A stretch of DNA of 64,000 nt from NCBI GenBank assembly GCA_026645415.1, contig JAPEVH010000069.1:30028-94027 (forward strand), given 5' to 3'. The notes below the pieces were generated by a model. That model made no database searches. It was not told the origin of the DNA and saw nothing but the letters and a program-made list of their open reading frames with translations. Within the stretch, counting starts at the first letter, position 1, and the number at the start of each line of letters is the position of its first letter. The stretch comes from Candidatus Electronema sp. GTDB taxonomy: Bacteria > Desulfobacterota > Desulfobulbia > Desulfobulbales > Desulfobulbaceae. Positions 57,641 to 64,000 of this stretch are shown one piece after another. Made by a program: the position numbers and the translations under genes.

Positions 57641-58969
57641 ATGCAATTATTTCGACTTTGCGATGTCATTTCAATCTGTTTAGTCATCTTCGTAATTTAC
57701 TTCGTCTTCCGACCTCAAGTAAATAAGGCGATAGCGAGATTCCTTCATCGATTATGGCAATATTTTTCCCGTCCCTATCCCTTTCAGCTCTGGATAGCTC
57801 CGCGCAGCAGATGCTATCAAAAGATTTTTGCTCAAGGAAAACGGGGCAAAAAATGGCCTTCCCCGCCAGGATTTAAAGAGGATTACGCCATGTTTCTTTA
57901 TCCTGATAATCTGCATACTTGGTGGCTTTTATTTTTTGTTGGATTGTTTATATCTCCTGTAGTATCCAAAATTTTTATAGAATTTCTTGATTTGATCGAA
58001 CTGTATCGTTCGCCATGCGAAATTACCATTCAACCAAATTGGAGAGTTTTTTTCTGCGGAAGCTCATTTTTTCTGGTGTCATATTACATCATCCATATTC
58101 TGCTCAGAAGACCTGTTCTTGATGAGCTATGGCCTGCATGGCCAAAGACACGCGGGCAGGAAGAATATTTTAAAAATGTTCCTGCTCGGATCACTTTTTC
58201 GAGCTGCGCAGATAGAAATAAATATCATAATGATATTATGAAAGACAAGAGAAAAAGAAAATATATTCAAATGAAAACAAGCTATTTCCATCGTCCTGTT
58301 TTCTTCAATCTGGGGAGAAGCCTCCAAGAAGGAATGCTTAGAACAGCAATTGCCTCTTTTATCGCCGCAGATGAGAAAAGACCTCTGGTCAATATTATGC
58401 TGTTGATTTTTTATTTTCTCGCTCCTGTCTGGGTAAGTTTTATTTATCTTTCGTCAAAGCTGATGATTATTTTCCTGCGTGGAGGAAATCCCGGCGAAAA
58501 AAAACTCATAACTGTCTTTCTGATAGTACAGATTGTTATCTGGGCGATTCTCTCCATACTATTTTTGATCAGACAATCTCTGTTCATTAAGAGCTTATCT
58601 GTTCGAAACAACAAACTCTTTTCTTTGGCACCTGCAAAGATTGGAGTGCAAATGGAAAAAAAGATGCGCGTGAACAAGGAAACAATGGAATATTTGAATC
58701 CAAAAGTTACTATTCCTGTTGTTTCGGCATTCACGTTTCTTGTGTATTTGGCTTTGCTCAATCTTGTCCTCCAGTATGAAACTCCACCTTCTTCATCATA
58801 CGCAGGGCATATCTGGATTCAGGAACGGGTGAATACGTCAGAATCTGCTGTTCATGCGGATAAAGAGCAGCATGACGAACAGAAACGGGAGATCTTCGGC
58901 ACCATTCTTCTACAAGAGAGCGAAAAAACTGAGTTGCAATGTTCAAAAGATTCAAAAGGAGCTGAATAA
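57641..58969 (+). CDS. Unrecognised polytopic membrane protein, first gene of a two-gene operon
   Basis: The 442-residue protein has a strong ribosome-binding site (AAGGAGGAGG) before the ATG. Predicted membrane spans are at about 7-25, 95-115, 138-156, 245-270, 285-305 and 355-372 (VISICLVIFVIYFVF; WWLLFFVGLFISPVV; FFLVSYYIIHILL; IMLLIFYFLAPVWVSFIYL; FLIVQIVIWAILSILFLI; VVSAFTFLVYLALLNLVL). The first 100 residues are partly cytoplasmic; the C-terminus is long, acidic/polar and hydrophilic (ESAVHADKEQHDEQKRE). Its stop overlaps the 1260-residue metalloprotease gene (TAATG). No family is recognised; the protein could be the membrane target, anchor or sensor of the protease. Confidence 0.7.
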   Translation: MQLFRLCDVISICLVIFVIYFVFRPQVNKAIARFLHRLWQYFSRPYPFQLWIAPRSRCYQKIFAQGKRGKKWPSPPGFKEDYAMFLYPDNLHTWWLLFFVGLFISPVVSKIFIEFLDLIELYRSPCEITIQPNWRVFFCGSSFFLVSYYIIHILLRRPVLDELWPAWPKTRGQEEYFKNVPARITFSSCADRNKYHNDIMKDKRKRKYIQMKTSYFHRPVFFNLGRSLQEGMLRTAIASFIAADEKRPLVNIMLLIFYFLAPVWVSFIYLSSKLMIIFLRGGNPGEKKLITVFLIVQIVIWAILSILFLIRQSLFIKSLSVRNNKLFSLAPAKIGVQMEKKMRVNKETMEYLNPKVTIPVVSAFTFLVYLALLNLVLQYETPPSSSYAGHIWIQERVNTSESAVHADKEQHDEQKREIFGTILLQESEKTELQCSKDSKGAE

Positions 58970-61900
58970 TGGAATACGTAAAAGACCACAGAACTCTTAA
59001 AGTTTGCTATCTGCTACTGTCAGACACGATTGACCGCATTGACACTATTTTACTAGAACTGCGACACTTGCAGAGAAATCTTATTTATTTCATGCACGAG
59101 CCAGCCTTTAACGCTCCGCTGCGCTTTGAGGAAGAATTCTTATGGGAGAACGAGCAAGACCTGCTGCGAAGTTTTGATGATGAATCGGTTATTGATGAAA
59201 ATATTTTGCTTTTTCCAGAAAAGAGAATATCGGACAGAAAACTTGATGAAAACGCATTAAGGAAAAGCAAGGAGTTTCTTGAAAGCATCTATCACTACAG
59301 TACGGAAGAGAATAAAAATATATCGACTGTAAAGATGAATGATATTATATGGATAAGAAATTTATTAAAGCAAGGCGAGAATGACTATCTTTTAAGAAAA
59401 TTAAACGATCTTCATAAAAAGATGGGTTGCGAAACAGAGATCAAGATAATAAATAAGGAGCCAAGAGAAATATGGAATATGCTGAGGCTGGCAACTGCTT
59501 ACATTATTAAGAGAAACATTGAACATAGAGTTTGTTTGCTGAATCAGGAAGAATGGATGATCCGTCACGGCAGGAATTACAACAACCTTCGAGGGACACA
59601 GCTCTTGAAGCGTCTCATCGTCATGGATAAAGTCAAATTCCTGCGTTTTGCTCTGAATACTGCTGGAATTGTTCCTGGGCATCATTCCGAAGCAACAATC
59701 AATCCGGCTGGACTGGCGAAATTCGTTATTCTGAGAAACGCCATTCATAAACGCTGCACCCAATATTTGGCAAGAATCATGGAATATCAATCCTTGTTCA
59801 GCAAGGCTCTGGATATTGGTGTCAAGGATTTTCCAGTGCCTCTTTTGGAGCGCAGGCGGGAAATAGGCATTTATATGGAATTTCTGCAAGACAGAGTACG
59901 TGCGATTCATGATGAGATTAAGTTGCTGCTTATTCAGCTCAAAGTTCCTATAGAGAAAAACGCAGCAGAAAACGAGTACATTATTCTGCATAGCTGGACG
60001 CATAATTACACAGCTAAACATCATTCTCATCGATTTCAGCAAACTAAAAGAAATGAAAGTTCTTCGGCAAGCTGCCACGTATATCATATTGTGACCAGCT
60101 ACTGGATGCCGGAACGGGATGACCTTCAGCCCGTGATTGCGCATGAAATCGCCCATCTTATCCTTCAGGAGCATTGCGATAGCCTGTCAGACAGCTTTCT
60201 TCAGGGTGATGATAGCGGCCAGTTCGCCGATCTCCTCCGTTCTATTCTCACCGTGCTCAATTATTATGATCAGACATTTGGTCTTGAACAGAGAAGCCCA
60301 TTTCATAAGCCAAAGTTCCTGATCAGAGAGATTGCTTGTGACCTATTGGCCGCCTCCGTAAAGGGTTTCAGTTACTTGCACACACTGCTGCTAGAAGCGG
60401 TTGGCACAGATATATATAAGCATCTCCATTCCAACAATCTTGAGTTCGCATCTGACCCAGCAGGTGAAATTGAACTTGAGATGATTGAGTATCTTGACGG
60501 CACCGGCGGCAGGGCATTTCTACAGCGACGCGACTGGTGGCTGCGCCTGAAAGTTGTCATCTGCTGGCTAGAGCATGTTCACCACTGGCAGCCCTCTGGT
60601 CTTGATATGATTCTGAGTGAAGGCACAGATAAACTGCTTGATAACTGTCTGATTTTTCTTGACAGCATCACTGAGAGAATAGAAGACAAAACCGGCGATA
60701 TATGGCGGTCTTTGACCGAGCGACTCTGTGAGGAGATTGAGGAGTCTGAAGCAGTGACAACTGTCCGAAACTGGAGAAAAAAACGATCTAACGCAAAAGA
60801 AGACGATGAAGAGTTTCCACGTTCAGCGCAGAGGATAAACGACGATGTGATAAAAGTTTTAAAGAAAATTCATATCGGCATGAAAATGGCAGAAGGAAAG
60901 GCGTTGGAAATGGAGAAAAAAAAGGTGTTGAATGGAGAAGATATAGAAGAAAATATAGAAGAAAATTTTATGTCCAAATACTTATTTGGAAAGGTTGAAG
61001 CTGAAGCTAAATCAATAAAAACAGATGATAAGTATTTCTACAGACATCTGCATGATATACCTTGGAAATGCGCCATAACTCGCTGCATTGATCTTTTTGG
61101 TAATGGCGAGGACAAGTGTGAATGGCTGAAATATTATAACGATTCTCCAAAAGAGAAGATGTTACATATTCTTCATCATGACAATGCAATGGGACGTGAA
61201 CTATATGCTATTGCTTTAGAGTTTTATATGTTTGCCTCTGAAAATCCTCTTGACAGCCTGACGCACTCTATATTTCTTATCAAGAATCTTTTTCAAGAAG
61301 AAGGTTACAATAAACAATCTATAGAAAAAATCATAAAAGATATCAATGAGCTGTTGCTCGGAAAAACAGAAAACAAAAAAACATATAAAGCGTTTAGGAA
61401 GAGACAGAATAAGGCTAACTTAAAATCAGAAAATCTCTTGAATGAAATTAAAAATATTGGAAATGAAAAACTGGTTCAATTGCTCCAGCCTCTTATCAGT
61501 TATCTTTCGATTTATTATGAAAATGAAGACAAAGGAAATTCGCTTGCTTGTATAGTAGAATCGATAACATCACTTGAAGATAGAGAATGTTGGAAACAAA
61601 AGCATGGCGATAAATTAAGATGTTTTGTATTATTTTTAGTCAGCAGATATACTACAGGAGGTTTTTATTCCATGCAGGACAAAGATGACTGTCATAATAT
61701 ATTTGTTGATAGAAGAAATTTAACTTCTGTTGGCTTCATGCAGACAGAACCTTATTTATACCTACCTGTACGAAAAAAGCCAAAAAAAGATCAAAGCGAG
61801 TTTTCCTGTGTTTACTTACCTGAAGAAGTGAAATATTCAAAATTATCTGGAAGATATGACGCGATGAGTTTTGTCAGAGCGCGACCTTTAGCTCACTGCC

Positions 61901-62751
61901 CTCTTCCATATTTTGGAAACCATTTATATCAATTTCCTTCAATTCTGACACGAAGAGAATTTGGCATCAGAGTTGGTTTAAATTTAAAGGAGAAAGAATG
62001 CAGAAGCAAAATAAAAGTTCCAGCAGGTTATATATCAATTATTCTCAAACGTCGTTCTTTGCGGATTCCATTTGTTGCCCGAATACTTGCTGCACTTAAT
62101 GATGACCAAGAATTTGCGGGTATCAAGAAAGAAAAAGTTTTTGATCAATATATTTGTAAGGAGACGGACACGGCCTTATTGCTTGATGGCAGTGCTGATC
62201 TGCTGCTTATTATACGTTGCCAAGATAACAATGAACTGAAAAGAATAGCTGATGTCATTGATTTAGCCTATTGGCTGCATCAAGATTTCATGGTGGAGAA
62301 AACTGAGATTATTCTTTCAGTATCAGCAGTTGAAAAAGTAGCTGAAAATATTGCAATAACAGGAAAGTGTATTTTTAGCATAGATTGCGAAATCAGATGT
62401 TTTGAAGATAGAGTTTTAAGCAAGAGTTTAAAAATTTTTATGGAAAATATAAAGCTGGGTATAAAAGACACCCAACAGGGTATAAAAGACAAAAAGTCAT
62501 TGTTAGTAACCATTGAAGCTACCGCAGGCAGAAAGGATATTTTGCTGCGATTTTTTCCTCCTTGCAACGAGCTGAAAAAAAATTTTTCTGATGAAAAATC
62601 ATGGTATTTCTATTTCAATAATTTCCGAGAGGACCTACAGAAGGTGCTGGAAGGCAACAATGGTTATTACATTGACCGCATTGAAATAAATGTGAACAAG
62701 CAACCGCCGAAATATGAAGATTTATTTGAGGGTAACGGCAAGGGAAATTGA
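58969..62751 (+). CDS. Large putative zinc metalloprotease (HExxH gluzincin-like)
   Basis: A 1260-residue protein of unknown family. HEIAH at 392-396 is the zinc-protease HExxH motif, in QPVIAHEIAHLILQEH. At 453-458 comes REIACD, with Glu454 and Asp458, which resembles the ExxAD third-ligand motif of ImmA/IrrE and M48-type gluzincins; the gap of about 58 residues is compatible. The N-terminal 380 residues are helical, and the C-terminal 800 residues are a mix of helix and beta-rich text with no motif I can name. No signal peptide or membrane span is seen, so it is cytoplasmic or held by the partner membrane protein, with which it is translationally coupled. AGGAG precedes the ATG. AT-rich composition suggests transfer. 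Confidence 0.7.
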   Translation: MEYVKDHRTLKVCYLLLSDTIDRIDTILLELRHLQRNLIYFMHEPAFNAPLRFEEEFLWENEQDLLRSFDDESVIDENILLFPEKRISDRKLDENALRKSKEFLESIYHYSTEENKNISTVKMNDIIWIRNLLKQGENDYLLRKLNDLHKKMGCETEIKIINKEPREIWNMLRLATAYIIKRNIEHRVCLLNQEEWMIRHGRNYNNLRGTQLLKRLIVMDKVKFLRFALNTAGIVPGHHSEATINPAGLAKFVILRNAIHKRCTQYLARIMEYQSLFSKALDIGVKDFPVPLLERRREIGIYMEFLQDRVRAIHDEIKLLLIQLKVPIEKNAAENEYIILHSWTHNYTAKHHSHRFQQTKRNESSSASCHVYHIVTSYWMPERDDLQPVIAHEIAHLILQEHCDSLSDSFLQGDDSGQFADLLRSILTVLNYYDQTFGLEQRSPFHKPKFLIREIACDLLAASVKGFSYLHTLLLEAVGTDIYKHLHSNNLEFASDPAGEIELEMIEYLDGTGGRAFLQRRDWWLRLKVVICWLEHVHHWQPSGLDMILSEGTDKLLDNCLIFLDSITERIEDKTGDIWRSLTERLCEEIEESEAVTTVRNWRKKRSNAKEDDEEFPRSAQRINDDVIKVLKKIHIGMKMAEGKALEMEKKKVLNGEDIEENIEENFMSKYLFGKVEAEAKSIKTDDKYFYRHLHDIPWKCAITRCIDLFGNGEDKCEWLKYYNDSPKEKMLHILHHDNAMGRELYAIALEFYMFASENPLDSLTHSIFLIKNLFQEEGYNKQSIEKIIKDINELLLGKTENKKTYKAFRKRQNKANLKSENLLNEIKNIGNEKLVQLLQPLISYLSIYYENEDKGNSLACIVESITSLEDRECWKQKHGDKLRCFVLFLVSRYTTGGFYSMQDKDDCHNIFVDRRNLTSVGFMQTEPYLYLPVRKKPKKDQSEFSCVYLPEEVKYSKLSGRYDAMSFVRARPLAHCPLPYFGNHLYQFPSILTRREFGIRVGLNLKEKECRSKIKVPAGYISIILKRRSLRIPFVARILAALNDDQEFAGIKKEKVFDQYICKETDTALLLDGSADLLLIIRCQDNNELKRIADVIDLAYWLHQDFMVEKTEIILSVSAVEKVAENIAITGKCIFSIDCEIRCFEDRVLSKSLKIFMENIKLGIKDTQQGIKDKKSLLVTIEATAGRKDILLRFFPPCNELKKNFSDEKSWYFYFNNFREDLQKVLEGNNGYYIDRIEINVNKQPPKYEDLFEGNGKGN

Positions 62752-62822
62752 GCTGAAGGAACAGCGAAGACGGGAAAGTGCGGGCCAAGCAAAACAGGAA
62801 AAAATGCTGGGCAGGATGAAAA

Positions 62823-63158
62823 TCAATAATAATCGTTTATTTCTTCTACAAAACCATGTCCCCGCAATTCGTAGGGGGCTTTTTCGATGGACCTACCATT
62901 GCCACGAATAACATCTCGTTGAATAGCTTGATAGCTGCGCTGGTTGCTTTCAATCTCTTCGATTTTTCTTTTTAAGGAAGAAAATTGTTTCTTTATACTT
63001 GTATTCACTTCGGTAAGTTCACCTTCTAAAGACATTTTCAAAATGCACTGGTTGCTTTCAAGCGTATCAATTTTTTTTTCCAAATTATCATTGCCCTTAA
63101 GCACAAGACTAGATAATTCTTTTATTTTTTTGTCAAATTCTATCTTAGTTATGGCCAT
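62823..63158 (-). CDS. Coiled-coil hypothetical protein
   Basis: A 111-residue protein with AGGTGA before the ATG: MAITKIEFDKKIKELSSLVLKG then long heptad-like stretches LEKKIDTLESNQCILKMSLEGEL and FSSLKRKIEEIESNQRSYQ. It is convergent with the metalloprotease gene, 71 bp from its stop. No family is recognised; it may belong to the same accessory module. Confidence 0.55.
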   Translation of the reverse strand: MAITKIEFDKKIKELSSLVLKGNDNLEKKIDTLESNQCILKMSLEGELTEVNTSIKKQFSSLKRKIEEIESNQRSYQAIQRDVIRGNGRSIEKAPYELRGHGFVEEINDYY

Positions 63159-63314
63159 TATTTTTTCACCTATTTATCTGCTTCTGTGCAGCCTTCAGAA
63201 AATCAATGCAGCCAAAAAAAACACGCCTACGCAATTCGCGCAACGCATCCTAAATGAAACAATTTTATTGTAAGCCATCCCCCGATGCTTTGTCAACAGC
63301 TTCAAACGGTTAGG

Positions 63315-63411
63315 CTACACATAAAGCACCTTGTCGCCGACATGTTGCAAACGCCACTGCCCGTCGGCAAGAAAAGCTAGATGACCTTCCGCATCAAAAG
63401 CTAAGTTAACG
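63315..63411 (-). pseudogene. 3' fragment of a truncated gene
   Basis: The minus strand encodes FDAEGHLAFLADGQWRLQHV then GDKVLYV and a TAG stop (complement of 63315-63317). No start or longer upstream frame is present; upstream there is AT-rich sequence and the IS982 element. It looks like the C-terminal end of a protein cut off by insertion. Family not recognised. Confidence 0.4.
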
Positions 63412-63433
63412 CTACAGCTATAAAATAAAAAAA

Positions 63434-63471
63434 TCCAACCAAGTTAAAATTTACATTTCACTTTGGTTGGA
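63434..63471. repeat. Inverted repeat next to the IS982 element
   Basis: TCCAACCAA and TTGGTTGGA pair across a 20-base loop, just outside the transposase. It may be part of the element end or a separate terminator. Confidence 0.4.
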
Positions 63472-63494
63472 CTATATTTAACCCAAGTTGTGAC

Positions 63495-64000
63495 CTAAAG
63501 CATAGCTTTCTGGATACCGTAGGCTAAAACAAACAAAATAATTTTCAGCTCGAACCCGCGAGGGGTGACAGCATGGATATGACGTGGTAATTTCTGCTCA
63601 ATAACACTGAAGGCAGATTCAATCTTTTTTCTGACATATTTGATGCCTGTTTCAAAAAAAGAGTCGTGTTTCCGTGTTGAATTTTTCTTTCTCACCGGCA
63701 TGAGATAAACTTTCCTCTCTTTTAGCTCATCTTCGACAGCATAAACGTTGTATGCTTTGTCGCCATGTATGAAGCTGCCTTCAGGAACAGGAAAAGTGAA
63801 GTCGTAAAGAGATGATGTGTCTGAATACGATCCCGGAGAAAGAAACATTTCTGCCGGAATTCCATCTTCAGTAATCAGAAGATGAACTTTAAGTCCGTAA
63901 AAGTATTCCTGCATGCTTGCATTATATCCTCTGAACTCTTCATCTTGATAAATTTTGCATCTCTTTATGCGGATATTCCGGCAGACAGGAACAGGAAAAC
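63495..64000 (-). mobile_element. IS982-family transposase, 5' part cut by window edge
   Basis: The frame continues past 64000: upstream of MQEYFYGLKVHLLITEDGIP, the residues RNIRIKRCKIYQDEEFRGYN are also in frame. The sequence has GDKAYNVYAVEDELKERKV and PVRKKNSTR, then SAFSVIEQKLPRHIHAVTPRGFELKI, the DDE-type transposase pattern of IS982. It contains the Asp (GDKAYN) and Glu (ESAFSVIE) parts of the catalytic triad; the first Asp probably lies beyond the edge. Just after the stop, ACCCAAGTTGTGACC at about 63481 may be the left terminal repeat. The element is probably what truncated the gene at 63315-63411. Confidence 0.85.

Overview
The window reads as chromosomal DNA of a Gram-negative anaerobe. 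It has outer-membrane porins, KdsD of the LPS Kdo pathway, a PilT-type ATPase, sigma-54 promoters, a NifB-like locus, CooT and CobO cobalamin/nickel proteins, GGDEF/EAL and hybrid-kinase signalling, and DUF4388 and DUF3373-type proteins. This mix best fits Desulfobacterota, probably Desulfobulbales (the sulfate reducer / cable-bacterium lineage). That placement is inference from gene content; no rRNA is present to confirm it.

Layout. 1-3.8 kb: a truncated UbiD-family decarboxylase and a large helicase carrying a C-terminal PD-(D/E)XK nuclease-like domain (minus strand). 4-9 kb: a PilT-like ATPase with a zinc-ribbon/pseudo-receiver partner, then rpsA and ihfB with terminators, then a YciO/Sua5 protein. 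9-12.3 kb: a regulatory region rich in inverted repeats and an 894-residue membrane protein that begins with an E2 (ubiquitin-conjugating)-like domain lacking the catalytic cysteine. 12.3-18.2 kb (minus): two small nickel-type proteins (one CooT), kdsD, a YhdH-type reductase, a hybrid kinase, and trpB preceded by two tiny coupled genes. 18.3-34.8 kb: a low-GC acyltransferase, c-di-GMP enzymes, a cyclic-nucleotide sensor, CobO, RsmE, a 101-residue tandem-repeat protein, a DUF3373-type barrel protein, a 1269-residue CBS/PAS hybrid kinase and a cupin.

35-41.2 kb is a nitrogen-linked region. A near-perfect sigma-54 promoter precedes a NifB-like protein that has lost the radical-SAM cysteines, followed by a thioredoxin-fold 2Fe-2S ferredoxin, a GNAT acetyltransferase, a HEPN-like protein and a Nif11-like peptide. 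A delta-class carbonic anhydrase lipoprotein is divergent to glnK-amtB, which has its own sigma-54 promoter abutted by a perfect palindrome.

41.2-50 kb: comEC, and a modBC operon split by an 882-bp insertion that carries hicAB and is bounded by a 31-bp exact direct repeat; hicA has an in-frame TGA. An FN3 protein, a RelB/YafQ-type toxin-antitoxin pair and a protein with nine 42-residue TPRs follow. 50-57.4 kb: a porin and the housekeeping minus-strand cluster fabD, ffh, rpsP, khpA, rimM, trmD, a methyltransferase, rplS, rnhB. 57.6-64 kb is an AT-rich accessory region: an unrecognised polytopic membrane protein translationally coupled to a 1260-residue protein with a gluzincin-type HExxH site, a coiled-coil protein, a gene remnant and a partial IS982-family element.

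Most novel-looking items: the membrane protein/metalloprotease pair (57.6-62.8 kb), the E2-like TPR membrane protein (9.6-12.3 kb), the degenerate NifB locus (35-38 kb), the hicAB insertion in modBC, and the solitary helicase-nuclease. No tRNA, rRNA or CRISPR array was seen.
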